From assembly GCA_902518895.1 (NCBI GenBank), contig CABYHL010000004.1, positions 17,844-81,843 of the forward strand: 64,000 bases of DNA, given 5' to 3'. Position 1 is the stretch's first letter; each line of letters begins with the position of its first letter. The notes beneath the pieces are model-generated. The model was given only the letters and a program-made list of their open reading frames with translations, did not search any database and was not told where the DNA came from. Position numbers and translations under genes: made by a program. The stretch is from an uncultured Alphaproteobacteria bacterium. Its GTDB lineage: Bacteria > Pseudomonadota > Alphaproteobacteria > HIMB59 > GCA-002718135. This document shows positions 9,747 to 20,121 of the stretch, piece by piece.

Positions 9747-10436
9747 TTTAAACTTATTGGAGAGATATTCATCTCTTTCTGCAAGCCAATCCCTTGCAAA
9801 TTCAACATCCTGCCATTCAGAAAACCATGGTCCCCCCCTAGTATAATGAACTGCATAAGGCTTGCCCTTATTATGGTCTGAAGTCCACCCTTCTAACCAA
9901 TTCCATCTTTCATCTAAAGATCCAATTTCATCATCTTCACACCATTTAAATTGATGAAGGTATGCACCTGTTTCGTTATTAACTTTCTCTACAGTTAATT
10001 GTTTTGTACTGGGATGAGAGCAGTTATATAGAATAAAACTAGACCAATTTTTTCTTGGATAAATTGATTGTTTCTGTCCATCCATTTTGTGTTTCTCTTT
10101 AGGTGTGTAGTCATGCTTAACACAGTAAACAGCTTTATTTTCATCAAGATTTTTAAATAAGTTGGATACATCATCTAAAAAAATAAAATCACAGTCACAA
10201 AAAACTGCCCAACCTTCATAATTTGTAAGTTTTGGAACTAAAAATCTTGAATAGGTGAATTGTGTAGATGCCAAAGGATCAATTGTTCTGGTGTATAAGT
10301 TTTTAGCAATAAGCTCATCAAGTTTTAAAGACATAACTTTTACATCAGCATTAGTTCGTTTTAGAAGTGAATACTTACAAACTCTATAAGCAATATCCTC
10401 TTTAGAATCATATCCTATAAAAAAATTTAATTTCAT
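9741..10436 (-). CDS. GT-A-fold glycosyltransferase-like protein
   Basis: This 231-residue protein starts with FFIGYDSKED, typical of GT8-like transferases. It has a DCDFIFLDD motif near residues 83-91 that would coordinate the metal and sugar nucleotide, followed by NCSHPSTKQLT and a conserved WNWLEGW. It likely transfers a sugar to an unknown acceptor. It lies immediately downstream of hemY (one base between them) on the same strand, and its 3' end overlaps the TPR-glycosyltransferase gene. Confidence 0.72.
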   Translation of the reverse strand: MKLNFFIGYDSKEDIAYRVCKYSLLKRTNADVKVMSLKLDELIAKNLYTRTIDPLASTQFTYSRFLVPKLTNYEGWAVFCDCDFIFLDDVSNLFKNLDENKAVYCVKHDYTPKEKHKMDGQKQSIYPRKNWSSFILYNCSHPSTKQLTVEKVNNETGAYLHQFKWCEDDEIGSLDERWNWLEGWTSDHNKGKPYAVHYTRGGPWFSEWQDVEFARDWLAERDEYLSNKFKS

Positions 10437-10437
10437 A

Positions 10438-11739
10438 TTAATTGTTATTTTGTCTTATCATCATGGGAGATGACCAAACAAGTGAATTATAATTACCAGA
10501 GTCAGACAAAGAACTCCATTCCTCTTGTGATTGATTTGTAATTCTACATATCCAGCTATTTTCCAACTTAGCATTTTCAGCTCTCATTATCCATGCATCA
10601 CTTTTTTGTTTATCATTATTTTCTCCAAGTTCAATATTGGACATAAAATAACAGATATCCTTAGAAGGACTGGGGCCGATCATTCCAATAATATTCTCTC
10701 TAGCGATATCCCATTTTAAATTTTTTATAGCAAAATAAATTAAAAGTTTTTTGGATTCTTCTTCACCAGCATTATTTTTAATTATTTCATTTACAAATTT
10801 AATGTCAGTAAGATCATTTTCATTAAGAATCTTTGTTATTGTAGAACGAAGTAGAGAGCTCGGATTTAAACTCCAATACTTCTTAATTAATTTTTTAAGA
10901 TTTTTTTTATCATTTAAAATAACAATAATTTCTAAATGAAGTTTTATATATGGAGCAAAGTTTTTTTTCAATTCTATAGCTTTTAAAATATTTTTGAGAG
11001 CATCTTTAATATCACTATCAAATTTTATTTTAGCTATTTCATAAAAACCTATGGATTTATTTTCATTTAAATCATTTTTATTTATTATTTTATTTGAAAA
11101 AGCTTTATCTGATAATAAAATTATTTGATTCCAGTTTTTTGTTTTAGCAGCAATAAATATTAGTGTGTCATAAAGTTTTTCAATATTTGGATTAATTGAA
11201 AATAATTTTTCTCCGTATAAAAATGCATGATGATAATCTTGATTTCTTAAATTTTGTTCCATTAAACCTCTGTATCCAAGTGTTTCGGTCTTTTTTGATT
11301 TGATCATATCTTCATAAATATTGTTTAATTCTGGAAATTTTTTTTCAATCTTTAAAACTTCAGACTTTAGTAATAGAGATAATGATTGATCATCCTTAAG
11401 ATAACTAACCATTTTTTTATGTGATTTTAAAGCTGTCTTATTATCTTTGTTTGCGACCGCTATCATTGCATCGACAAAGTGTAAGTAACCTTTTTCAATT
11501 TTATTATATTTATTTTTTAAGAAATATTTTCCAAGCGAAAGTCTTGATCGGAAAAATAAATAAAACACCAAATACAATACAAAAATAAAAGATATAAAAA
11601 TAACAGCAAATAAATTTGAAGAAAAAGAATATTTTAAATTTCCTATATCTAAGGATACAATAAATGGATTGGTAAAAATAAAAGTGAGAGCTATGATTAA
11701 TATTAAAAATTGTAATACAAATACTGATAATCTATACAT
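10438..11739 (-). CDS. hemY: HemY-like membrane TPR protein
   Basis: This 433-residue protein has two N-terminal membrane helices (about 6-26 and 41-65) and a long alpha-helical TPR region, including a KGYLHFVDAMIAVANKD segment. This matches the HemY N-terminal domain family of proteobacteria, associated with the heme-synthesis operon but of uncertain function. The gene follows the mitofilin-like gene with an eight-base overlap, the usual alphaproteobacterial order. The hemC and hemD genes that normally precede this pair are absent here. Confidence 0.82.
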   Translation of the reverse strand: MYRLSVFVLQFLILIIALTFIFTNPFIVSLDIGNLKYSFSSNLFAVIFISFIFVLYLVFYLFFRSRLSLGKYFLKNKYNKIEKGYLHFVDAMIAVANKDNKTALKSHKKMVSYLKDDQSLSLLLKSEVLKIEKKFPELNNIYEDMIKSKKTETLGYRGLMEQNLRNQDYHHAFLYGEKLFSINPNIEKLYDTLIFIAAKTKNWNQIILLSDKAFSNKIINKNDLNENKSIGFYEIAKIKFDSDIKDALKNILKAIELKKNFAPYIKLHLEIIVILNDKKNLKKLIKKYWSLNPSSLLRSTITKILNENDLTDIKFVNEIIKNNAGEEESKKLLIYFAIKNLKWDIARENIIGMIGPSPSKDICYFMSNIELGENNDKQKSDAWIMRAENAKLENSWICRITNQSQEEWSSLSDSGNYNSLVWSSPMMIRQNNN

Positions 11740-12616
11740 TATTCAACTTTGAAATTTCTTTTATAAAATTATTATAGTTATTCATTTCATTTAAAGATAC
11801 TTTAAAAAAAACTTTGTGATTTTCTATTTTACCTAGATTGTCATAAGCTTTAGTTATGTTTCTATTTTTAATAAAAAATTTAGTTTCCTCTAATATTAAA
11901 ATTCTTTCATCTGAAATAATATTTTCTGAAGATGGAGAAAGGTTTATGTAGGGTAAAAAAATTTTGTTAAATAAACTATTGTTATTGTTCATAATATTCT
12001 TCAAATATAAATTAACTTCGTCATTAAATTGATTTTCTAAAAATAAATGCCCTTTGTATTTATTTCTTTTTAGGATTGATAATCTTTCCAGAATAGGGTT
12101 TTTGTTTTTTTCTATAATTGTTTCAAGGTATTTAAGTTCTCTATCAAAATCCATGTTGTTTTCGTATTTAATTATTATTAACTCAACTAATTCATTGATA
12201 GATTGATTTACTAGTTCAAGATTATTATTAGACTGATCTAAGATATTTTTATTTTTTATAGAAGAAATCTCATAACTTAGGGCATTGAAGTTCTTATTTA
12301 ATAATTCTATGCTTTCATTGATAGACGTCAAATCAAATTTTGATTCTTTATTTGAATTTTCTTCAATAAGTTTTTCTATATTTTTTAAAGCTGTATTTGT
12401 TTCTAATATTTCTTTTGATATATTTTTTATAAATTCAGAATTTTCATTAATATTTTCTCTAAGCTCATTTTCTAGTTCAATCTGAAGTTTTGATACCTCA
12501 TCTTCATTCTGATAATTTGTATAGAGAAGATAAATTAAGAAAAAGACACATAATAAAAGAATAAAGCTTAATGTAAATTTAGAAAAAACATAAAAACTAT
12601 CAAAAACTTTTTTCAT
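11732..12616 (-). CDS. Mitofilin (Mic60)-like inner-membrane coiled-coil protein
   Basis: This 294-residue protein has one N-terminal membrane helix (about 12-31), a long acidic coiled-coil stretch (about 35-180) and a short conserved C-terminal helical domain. In alphaproteobacteria this architecture, just before hemY, marks the Mic60/mitofilin homolog that shapes the inner membrane. Sequence conservation is low, so the call rests mostly on layout and position. It is divergent from tsaD across a 61-base gap. Confidence 0.65.
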   Translation of the reverse strand: MKKVFDSFYVFSKFTLSFILLLCVFFLIYLLYTNYQNEDEVSKLQIELENELRENINENSEFIKNISKEILETNTALKNIEKLIEENSNKESKFDLTSINESIELLNKNFNALSYEISSIKNKNILDQSNNNLELVNQSINELVELIIIKYENNMDFDRELKYLETIIEKNKNPILERLSILKRNKYKGHLFLENQFNDEVNLYLKNIMNNNNSLFNKIFLPYINLSPSSENIISDERILILEETKFFIKNRNITKAYDNLGKIENHKVFFKVSLNEMNNYNNFIKEISKLNNV

Positions 12617-12677
12617 TTCCTTTTTTTAGCATTATTAGTTTGTTGTTTAACAGTGTAAAATACTATACCAAAAAAAT

Positions 12678-13688
12678 ATGCTTGTATTTGCTGCAGAAAC
12701 TTCGTGCGACGAAACATCAATATGTCTAATGGAAAACAGTTCTATTTTAGAGCATATTACTTTTTCTCAGGAAATTCATAAAATACATGGTGGTGTCGTA
12801 CCAGAGTTAGCTTCAAGATCACATCTGGAAAAAATACAAATTATAACAAGTGATTTATTTAATAATAAGAAAATTGAACCAAAAGAAATAGATGTTTTTA
12901 CCGCTACTTGTGGACCAGGGCTTATAGGAAGTTTATTGGTAGGTTCAACTTTTACCAAATCTTTAGCAGTTTCTTTAAACAAACCATTCATTCCTACTAA
13001 TCATCTTGAAGGACACATATTATCTGCAAGTTTTAATAACAATATTAAATTTCCAAATCTCATCTTGCTTTTAACCGGAGGTCATACTCAAGTTTATTTG
13101 ATGCATAGTGAAAATGAAATAGAGCTATTAGGAGAAAGTATTGATGATGCAATAGGAGAAGCATTTGATAAAACAGCAAAATTAATTGGTCTATCATATC
13201 CTGGCGGAAGTGAGATCGAACAACAAGCTCTTAAAGGTGATGAGGATAAATTTGTTTTACCAAAACCATTAGTTAAAGAAAAAAATTTTAATTTTTCATT
13301 TTCTGGTATTAAAACAAATATTAACCTTTTAACAAAAAAAAATAAAATTAATAAAAAATTTGTTGAAGATTTATCAGCATCATTTCAAAAAAATATTACT
13401 GAAATTCTTATTGAAAAATTAGAAAGAGGAATAAAAAGATTAAGCTCCGAAAATAAAAAAATAAGATCAATTTCTGTAGTAGGAGGAGTTTCAAATAATA
13501 AATATATTCGAAGTAAAATAGAAAATTTTTTTATCAAAAAAAATATTGAAATTTATTATCCTATAAAAGAAATGATGGGCGACAATGCAGCAATGATTGC
13601 TTGGGCGTGTATGAAATTTTATAAAAAAAACAGAAATGATTTATTTTTTAAACCAATGCCTAGATTAGGAGTAAGAAGTGTATTATAA
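12678..13688 (+). CDS. tsaD: tRNA N6-adenosine threonylcarbamoyltransferase
   Basis: This 336-residue TsaD acts with TsaB and TsaE to attach threonylcarbamoyl to A37 of tRNAs reading ANN codons. It starts with the LVFAAETSCDET signature, and the metal ligands His109 and His113 lie in NHLEGH. A DDAIGEAFDKTAKLIGLSYPGG motif and a C-terminal MMGDNAAMIAWA motif holding the third ligand are present. Length is normal. In related genomes tsaD faces hemC; here it faces the mitofilin-like gene. Confidence 0.96.
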   Translation: MLVFAAETSCDETSICLMENSSILEHITFSQEIHKIHGGVVPELASRSHLEKIQIITSDLFNNKKIEPKEIDVFTATCGPGLIGSLLVGSTFTKSLAVSLNKPFIPTNHLEGHILSASFNNNIKFPNLILLLTGGHTQVYLMHSENEIELLGESIDDAIGEAFDKTAKLIGLSYPGGSEIEQQALKGDEDKFVLPKPLVKEKNFNFSFSGIKTNINLLTKKNKINKKFVEDLSASFQKNITEILIEKLERGIKRLSSENKKIRSISVVGGVSNNKYIRSKIENFFIKKNIEIYYPIKEMMGDNAAMIAWACMKFYKKNRNDLFFKPMPRLGVRSVL

Positions 13689-13729
13689 GTTTAATCTTTT
13701 AAAAAATTTAAACTAAAAAAAATATAAAA

Positions 13730-14134
13730 ATGAAATACTGGCTATTAAAATCTGAACCTGATGCATGGTCTTGGGACAACCAAGTCAAAGAGGGTGCGTC
13801 CATGTGGGATGGGGTACGAAATTATCAAGCCAGAAATAATTTAAAAAAAATGAAAAAAAATGATTTATGTTTTTTTTATCACTCAGTTACTGAAAAAAGT
13901 ATTGTTGGTGTTGTTAAAGTAGTAAAAGAATATTATCCAGATCCCACTGATAAAACAGACCGTTTTGTTGTGGTTGATGTTAAGGCAACAAAAAAACTAA
14001 AAAACCCAGTCTCTCTCGATCAAATAAAAGAAAATAATAAATTAAAAGATATAGCGCTCGTTAAACAAAGCAGACTCTCCGTAATGCCTTTAAAAAAAAC
14101 TGAATGGGATATAATAATTAAAATGTCAAATTAG
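13730..14134 (+). CDS. EVE domain protein
   Basis: This 134-residue protein is a single EVE (PUA-like) domain: it starts YWLLKSEPDAWSWD, continues with WDGVRNYQARNNLKKMKKND and ends in QSRLSVMPLKKTEWD. EVE domains bind modified bases in nucleic acids; the chromosomal single-domain form is widespread in proteobacteria and its target is unknown. It follows tsaD by 41 bases on the same strand and precedes acs. Confidence 0.9.
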   Translation: MKYWLLKSEPDAWSWDNQVKEGASMWDGVRNYQARNNLKKMKKNDLCFFYHSVTEKSIVGVVKVVKEYYPDPTDKTDRFVVVDVKATKKLKNPVSLDQIKENNKLKDIALVKQSRLSVMPLKKTEWDIIIKMSN

Positions 14135-14198
14135 CTTAAAACAATAATTACTTAAATTACTTATTGATATTTAAATAAATTAGAATTAGTCTCTTAAT

Positions 14199-16121
14199 AT
14201 GGAAATTAAAAAAGAATGGCTTGAATATGCAAAGGTAAATGAAGAAAAATATTCTTTAATGTATGATCATTCTCTTCAAAACAATGATAAGTTTTGGAGT
14301 GAGCAAGCTAGCAGAATTGATTGGTTTAAAAAATTTACAAAAATCAAAAACATAAAGTATTCTAAAGATGATGTAAGTATTAAATGGTTTGAAGATGGTA
14401 ATCTGAATGTATCTTTTAATTGCATTGATAGGCATGCTAAAAATAATCCTGATAAAATTGCAATAATTTGGGAGGGAGATGACCCAAATGAAACAAAAAA
14501 AATAACATACAAAGACCTATTAACGAATGTATCAAAAGCAGCAAATGTACTTAAAAAAATTGGAGTAAAAAAAGGTGATCGGGTAACAATATACTTAACA
14601 ATGATACCTGAGCTTGCTTATATTATGTTAGCTTGTGCAAGAATTGGTGCTGTACACTCAATCATTTTTGGAGGTTTTTCCGCCGAGTCTATAGCTGGTA
14701 GAATTAAGGATTGTAAATCTGAATATGTTGTAACAGCAGATGAAGGAATTAGAGGTGGTAAAACTATTCCTTTAAAATTAACTACTGATAAAGCACTAAA
14801 ATCATGTCCTGATGTTAAAAAGTGTTTAGTAGTTAAAAGAACAAATAAAGGAATAGAATTAAAAAAAGATAGAGATTTATTTTATGATGATGTCATAAAG
14901 GAAGTAGATAACATTTGTGAACCAGAAGTTTTAAATGCAGAAGATCCTTTATTCATTTTGTATACCTCAGGATCAACTGGTAAACCAAAAGGTGTTATGC
15001 ATACATCAGGTGGATATTTAGTTTACACTTCAATGACACACGAATATATTTTTAATTATAATGATGGAGATATATATTGGTGTACTGCAGATATAGGTTG
15101 GATTACTGGTCACAGTTATATAATTTACGGACCCCTATCTAATGGTGCTACAACATTGATGTTTGAAGGCGTCCCAAACTATCCTGACTTTTCTAGATTT
15201 TGGCAAATAGTTGATAAACATAAAGTAAATATATTTTACACTGCTCCTACTGCTATTAGAGCATTAATGAGGGAAGGAGATAGTTTTGTAACAAAAACTA
15301 ACAGATCAACATTAAAACTTTTAGGAACAGTTGGTGAACCTATAAATCCAGAGGCGTGGAAGTGGTACTTTGAGGTACCTGGGAATTCAAAATGTCCAAT
15401 AGTAGATACTTGGTGGCAGACTGAAACGGGAGGAATATTAATTTCCCCTCAGACTGGAGCTATAAAATTAAAACCAGGTTCTGCATCAAAACCTTTTTAT
15501 GGAATCGAACCATGTATTGTTGATAAAGATGGTAATGAATTAGAAGGTGAATGTGAAGGGATGTTATGTATGAAGCGTTCATGGCCTGGTCAAATGAGAA
15601 CTGTTTATGGAGATCATAAAAGATTTATTGATACTTATTTTTCTCAATTTGATGGTAAATATTTTACAGGTGATGGATGCAAGAGAGATGAAGATGGATA
15701 TTATTGGATTACAGGCAGAGTAGATGATGTTATTATTGTGTCTGGTCATAATTTAGGTACAGCAGAGATTGAAAGTGCTTTTGTATCTCATAAAGATGTT
15801 TCTGAAGCAGCAGTAGTTGGCTATCCTCATGATGTTAAAGGTAATGGTTTATACTGTTATGTATCTCTGAAAGTAGGTGTGGATTTTTCAGAAGACTTAG
15901 TTTTAGAATTGAAAAAAACTATCAGAGAAAAAATTGGTCCAATTGCTACACCTGATTTTATACATATCACAGCTGGTTTACCAAAGACAAGATCTGGAAA
16001 GATTATGAGACGAATTTTAAGAAAAATTGCTTCAAATGATTTTGAAAATTTGGGAGACACATCTACATTAGCAGATCCATCTGTTGTAGACAATTTAATT
16101 GAAAATAGACAAAATAAATAG
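14199..16121 (+). CDS. acs: Acetyl-CoA synthetase
   Basis: This 640-residue AMP-forming ligase converts acetate, ATP and CoA into acetyl-CoA. The ATP loop [12 protein letters not shown], the WWQTETGG substrate motif and the C-terminal acetylation-site lysine in SGKIMRR (Lys601) are all present. Length matches Acs. It probably lets the cell use free acetate for carbon. It is followed six bases later by the convergent thymidine kinase gene. Confidence 0.95.
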   Translation: MEIKKEWLEYAKVNEEKYSLMYDHSLQNNDKFWSEQASRIDWFKKFTKIKNIKYSKDDVSIKWFEDGNLNVSFNCIDRHAKNNPDKIAIIWEGDDPNETKKITYKDLLTNVSKAANVLKKIGVKKGDRVTIYLTMIPELAYIMLACARIGAVHSIIFGGFSAESIAGRIKDCKSEYVVTADEGIRGGKTIPLKLTTDKALKSCPDVKKCLVVKRTNKGIELKKDRDLFYDDVIKEVDNICEPEVLNAEDPLFILYTSGSTGKPKGVMHTSGGYLVYTSMTHEYIFNYNDGDIYWCTADIGWITGHSYIIYGPLSNGATTLMFEGVPNYPDFSRFWQIVDKHKVNIFYTAPTAIRALMREGDSFVTKTNRSTLKLLGTVGEPINPEAWKWYFEVPGNSKCPIVDTWWQTETGGILISPQTGAIKLKPGSASKPFYGIEPCIVDKDGNELEGECEGMLCMKRSWPGQMRTVYGDHKRFIDTYFSQFDGKYFTGDGCKRDEDGYYWITGRVDDVIIVSGHNLGTAEIESAFVSHKDVSEAAVVGYPHDVKGNGLYCYVSLKVGVDFSEDLVLELKKTIREKIGPIATPDFIHITAGLPKTRSGKIMRRILRKIASNDFENLGDTSTLADPSVVDNLIENRQNK

Positions 16122-16126
16122 AAAAA

Positions 16127-16678
16127 CTATCTAGGTTCCCAATGCTTCAAACATCTTGGTTCGTAAATATTTGCAGCACCAACTTGAGTTCTTTCACCAC
16201 CTTCTGTTTTTCTATAAGTTTTCGTGGCTTCAATACCACAGACATTACAAAAACCATAAATTTTTACAATTTTGTCTGATAGTCCTAAAAGCATTGAAGA
16301 TGTTTCCCAAGGCTTTCCTCTTGAGTCTTGATCAAGACCAGCACAAACAACATCTATTCCTTTATTTAGAATATTCTCAACATTTTTAAGAGTATCATTA
16401 GTATCCATAAATTGAATTTCATCTAGAAAAACCATATCAACTTGACTTTTCTCAAAGATAAATTTTTTTAAAGTTTTTTCCCAATCACTCATTGCATAAC
16501 ATTCATGACTTAAGTCATTATGAGTTATAATTTTTTCATTTGAATATCTATTGTCGATACTAGGTTTAATAACAATAATTTTTTTATTCTGATGTTTAGC
16601 CCAAAGTATTCTTTTTAATAGTTCACTAGTTTTACCAGCAAACATTGCACCAACAATAGTTTCAAGATTACCTCGCAT
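16127..16678 (-). CDS. tdk: Thymidine kinase
   Basis: This 183-residue class II thymidine kinase phosphorylates thymidine to dTMP for salvage. The P-loop GAMFAGKTS lies at about 10-18, the DEIQFMD magnesium motif near 91-97, the lasso-loop tyrosine follows, and the zinc cysteines are in CNVCG and RCLKH. It is convergent with acs and divergent from rsmB. Confidence 0.95.
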   Translation of the reverse strand: MRGNLETIVGAMFAGKTSELLKRILWAKHQNKKIIVIKPSIDNRYSNEKIITHNDLSHECYAMSDWEKTLKKFIFEKSQVDMVFLDEIQFMDTNDTLKNVENILNKGIDVVCAGLDQDSRGKPWETSSMLLGLSDKIVKIYGFCNVCGIEATKTYRKTEGGERTQVGAANIYEPRCLKHWEPR

Positions 16679-16748
16679 AAGTCAATATATTTTATTTTTA
16701 ATATTTATTATATAACTAATAATAATAAAAAAAAACTAATTTACAATA

Positions 16749-18017
16749 ATGATTAAGGGTGAGAAAATTAGACTAGATATTCATAATATTTTATATTCTG
16801 TTTATAGATTTAATAAGACTTTAAATAATTTAGAAATCAAAAAGATCATCAACAAAAATACGAAAGAAGATGTTGCTTTGTTAAATAATGTAACATTAAA
16901 CTCAATGCGCTTTCAATTTCATGTATCCAAAATAATTAAAAAATATATTAAAAAAAAATTGCGGCTGCATGAACAAATATTACTAATTAGTGCCATAACA
17001 CAAATAGTTTTTTTAAATTTTAAAGACTATGCTGTTATTAATTGTTCTGTAGAAATTGCAAAAAAACTTAAGATTTACCATGGTTTAATAAATGCAAGTT
17101 TAAAGAAAATATCTAAAAATAAAAAAGAATTAAAAAAAATTGTTATAGAATTTAATGATTTGCCTTTATGGTTTAGAAATCAAACAAAATATTTTACCTT
17201 AGATCAGAAAAAAAAATTTTTAAAAAATTTTAATACAGAGCCAAATCTTCATATAGTTTTTAAAGATCCAAAGTTATTGGTAAATTTCGAAGAAGACTTA
17301 ATTATTACATCAGAAATTTCAGGTTTTTTATTATTAAAAAAAAATATCAGCAAATTAAAATCATTTAAAGAGGGAAATTGGTGGGTTCAAGATTTTTCAT
17401 CCTTCTTTCCTTTGTATAATTTACCAACTAAAGATAGTAGTACAAAAATTCTTGATGCCTGTGCTGCGCCAGGTGGAAAATCATTTCAACTTTTATCGAA
17501 AAAATTGAAATTAACCATTAACGATAAAAGTTCATATAGAATTAGCATATTAAAATCTAATTTAAATCGATTGAATTTTAAAACTGAGATATTAAATAAA
17601 GATTTTCTAAATTTTCGGGAAGATATAAAATACGATTGTATAATTATTGATGCACCATGTTCATCAGTAGGAACGATAAGAAAAAATCCTGAAATATTTT
17701 TTAAAAAAAACTCACCTGATTTTAAAAAACTAAATGAGATCCAAAATTCCATGTTAAATAAAGCTTCAATTTTATTAAATACTAACGGAATTATACTTTA
17801 CATGGTTTGCTCATTTTTAAAGATCGAAACAGAAGATTTAATTAATAATTTTCTTCATCTAAAAAAAGATTTTCAGCTTCATAAGTTTGATTTAATTAAA
17901 AGAAATATTGAGTATTCAAAGCTAATAAAAAAGAATTACATGATTACATTACCAGATACTATTAAAGAATTAAATATAGATGGATATTTTGCTGCATATA
18001 TAAAAAAAATAAGATGA
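16749..18017 (+). CDS. rsmB: 16S rRNA m5C967 methyltransferase
   Basis: This 422-residue protein has an N-terminal NusB-like RNA-binding domain (about 1-140) and a C-terminal Rossmann methyltransferase. The SAM motif DACAAPGGKS and motif IV IIDAPCSSVGT are present, and the catalytic cysteine is in MVCSFLKIE. It methylates C967 of 16S rRNA. The heparinase-like gene overlaps its end by four bases, and both lead into purH, an order common in alphaproteobacteria. Confidence 0.9.
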   Translation: MIKGEKIRLDIHNILYSVYRFNKTLNNLEIKKIINKNTKEDVALLNNVTLNSMRFQFHVSKIIKKYIKKKLRLHEQILLISAITQIVFLNFKDYAVINCSVEIAKKLKIYHGLINASLKKISKNKKELKKIVIEFNDLPLWFRNQTKYFTLDQKKKFLKNFNTEPNLHIVFKDPKLLVNFEEDLIITSEISGFLLLKKNISKLKSFKEGNWWVQDFSSFFPLYNLPTKDSSTKILDACAAPGGKSFQLLSKKLKLTINDKSSYRISILKSNLNRLNFKTEILNKDFLNFREDIKYDCIIIDAPCSSVGTIRKNPEIFFKKNSPDFKKLNEIQNSMLNKASILLNTNGIILYMVCSFLKIETEDLINNFLHLKKDFQLHKFDLIKRNIEYSKLIKKNYMITLPDTIKELNIDGYFAAYIKKIR

Positions 18018-19546
18018 TATTTACAATTAGAAAAATTATTAATGTTTTTATTATTTATAAATTTAAATCTAATAAAAATTTAATATTTTCAAATTTAAAT
18101 TTTAGAAAAAATGATTTTACAAATTACTTTCAAATAAAAACTTATATCTTTAAAAATAATTTTTATAATTTAAGTAATAAAAATATACATAGTTTTGATT
18201 ATTTAAATTTTTCTAATAAGTTAGGTGGAAAAATTGGTATAAACTTATCTAAGGAATCTATTTTTGGTTGGTTTGATAAAAATAAAAATAAATTAAATTT
18301 TCCTTGGTCTGAAGATTTAACATCAAAAAGATTTATAAATCTTTTATACAATTATGAATATATAAACTCTTCTGCACGAATAAATGAAAAGAAAAAATTA
18401 GATCTAATAATTTTTTTTCATATGCATAGAATTTTATTTGATCTTAAAACAAAAAAAACAAGTGAGATCTCATCATATGATCTTGTAGCATATCTCTTAA
18501 CGTCTTTAATAAAAAATAAAAAAAATTACAATATTATTAATTATATCAAATTTATTACAGAGAATCAGATTGACAACCTAGGAATGCATAAAAGCTATAA
18601 TATTTTAGAACATTCTAAATTCATAAATAATCTGCATGAGATTAAAAATATTTTGCTATTTTTTAATATAAAAAAATCAGATTTATTTGATAAATTAATA
18701 TTAAAAATGACGTCAATATTAAATCAATATTTTCATATTGATGGAAGCATGCCTCTTTTTAACGGATCAAATAATATTTATACAAAATTAATTTATAATT
18801 CACTTAATAAAGATACATATTTGGCAAAAAGAGAGTTTAGTAACATTAGTAATGGATTAGCTTTTTATGGAGATAAGGATAAAAAGATTTTTTTTGATGT
18901 TGTTCAGCCAAATAAAGATATGATTAGCTCTAATTTGAGTGCTGGTACTCTATCTATTGAATTAAGTGGTTTTGGTGAAAAGATTGTTACTAACTGTGGA
19001 GCATCAGAAAGTTTTGGAAAAAATCCTGAATACTTAAGATATAGCGCAGCTCATTCTACAATAATTTTACAAAACACTAACATAAGTGAGATAAAGGAAG
19101 GAAACCCTCATATAAAATTTCCTCAATCTGTAGTTTTTAGAAAAGAAGCTAATGATGAGAAAGAAATATTTGAGGGATCTCATAATGGATACATGAAAAA
19201 ATTTAATAAAATTATTAAAAGAAAACTCGTAATATTTAAAAATATGAACAAAATAAATGGTGAAGATACATTTATTTCATACAAGGAAATTAAAGAACGA
19301 TTAATTTTTCATATAAGGTTTCATCTTGCTGAAGAAATGGTTTTTAATTTTACAAACAACAAAAAAAATGTAATTTTGAAAACTAAAAATGAAAATATTT
19401 GGTTATTTAAAAGTGATACTGAATTAATTGTTGAAGATAGTATATTAGTAGATAATAATTTAACAAAACCTATAAAACAAATTGTTTTAAAAGGTGTGCT
19501 AAGTGAAAATAAAACAGTAAAAAAATGGTCATTAGAAAAAATTTAA
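18014..19546 (+). CDS. Heparinase II/III family protein
   Basis: This 510-residue protein has an alpha-helical N-terminal half and a beta-rich C-terminal half with NCGASESFGKNPEYLRYSAAHST and SHNGYMKKFNKIIKRKLV motifs, typical of the heparinase II/III-like proteins that sit between rsmB and purH in alphaproteobacteria. The substrate is unknown; true heparin cleavage is unlikely for a free-living marine cell. No signal peptide is evident. It overlaps rsmB and purH at its two ends, so it belongs to the same operon. Confidence 0.8.
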   Translation: MIFTIRKIINVFIIYKFKSNKNLIFSNLNFRKNDFTNYFQIKTYIFKNNFYNLSNKNIHSFDYLNFSNKLGGKIGINLSKESIFGWFDKNKNKLNFPWSEDLTSKRFINLLYNYEYINSSARINEKKKLDLIIFFHMHRILFDLKTKKTSEISSYDLVAYLLTSLIKNKKNYNIINYIKFITENQIDNLGMHKSYNILEHSKFINNLHEIKNILLFFNIKKSDLFDKLILKMTSILNQYFHIDGSMPLFNGSNNIYTKLIYNSLNKDTYLAKREFSNISNGLAFYGDKDKKIFFDVVQPNKDMISSNLSAGTLSIELSGFGEKIVTNCGASESFGKNPEYLRYSAAHSTIILQNTNISEIKEGNPHIKFPQSVVFRKEANDEKEIFEGSHNGYMKKFNKIIKRKLVIFKNMNKINGEDTFISYKEIKERLIFHIRFHLAEEMVFNFTNNKKNVILKTKNENIWLFKSDTELIVEDSILVDNNLTKPIKQIVLKGVLSENKTVKKWSLEKI

Positions 19547-20121
19547 AAAATAAGTACGCTTTAGTATCAGTATATAATAAAAAAAATTTAAAATATTTAT
19601 GCTCAAACTTGATCAAACATAATTATAAATTAATTTCAACCGGATCTACAGGAAAAGAAATTAGGTCTATAGGATTTAAATGTATTGATGTTTCAAGAGT
19701 TACTAAATTTAAAGAAATGTTTAATGGTAGAGTTAAAACTATCAATCCTTTGATTTATGCTCCTCTTCTATATGTAAGAAATGACAAAAGACATAGAAAA
19801 CAATTTTTATCATTAAATGTTCCTGAAATAGATATTGTAGTAGTTAATTTGTATCCATTTGAAAAATATTATAATAAAAATACTAAAGAGGACATTATTG
19901 AATTGATCGATATAGGTGGTCCAAGTTTATTGAGAGCTGCAAGTAAAAATTTCAAATTCATAACTCCTATAATTGATATAAAAGATTATAAAAAATTAAT
20001 TAAAAATCTAGAAAAATTTGGAGGTAAAACAGACATTAATTTTAGAAAGAAAATGGCAAGCAAAGTTTTTAAAGAAACAAGTAATTATGATAAATTAATT
20101 TTTAAATGGTTTAATGAGTAA
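19525..20121 (+). CDS. purH: PurH N-terminal half: IMP cyclohydrolase
   Basis: This 198-residue protein covers only the MGS-like IMP cyclohydrolase domain of PurH, which closes the ring of FAICAR to give IMP, the last step of purine synthesis. It carries KYALVSVYNK, STGSTGKEI, the FKEMFNGRVKTINPLIYAP motif and LIDIGGPSLLRAASKN. It stops at FKWFNE, exactly at the domain boundary, and the transformylase half starts eight bases before that stop in another frame. Two-gene PurH, a frameshift mutation or a sequencing error could each explain this. Confidence 0.85.
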   Translation: MVIRKNLKNKYALVSVYNKKNLKYLCSNLIKHNYKLISTGSTGKEIRSIGFKCIDVSRVTKFKEMFNGRVKTINPLIYAPLLYVRNDKRHRKQFLSLNVPEIDIVVVNLYPFEKYYNKNTKEDIIELIDIGGPSLLRAASKNFKFITPIIDIKDYKKLIKNLEKFGGKTDINFRKKMASKVFKETSNYDKLIFKWFNE

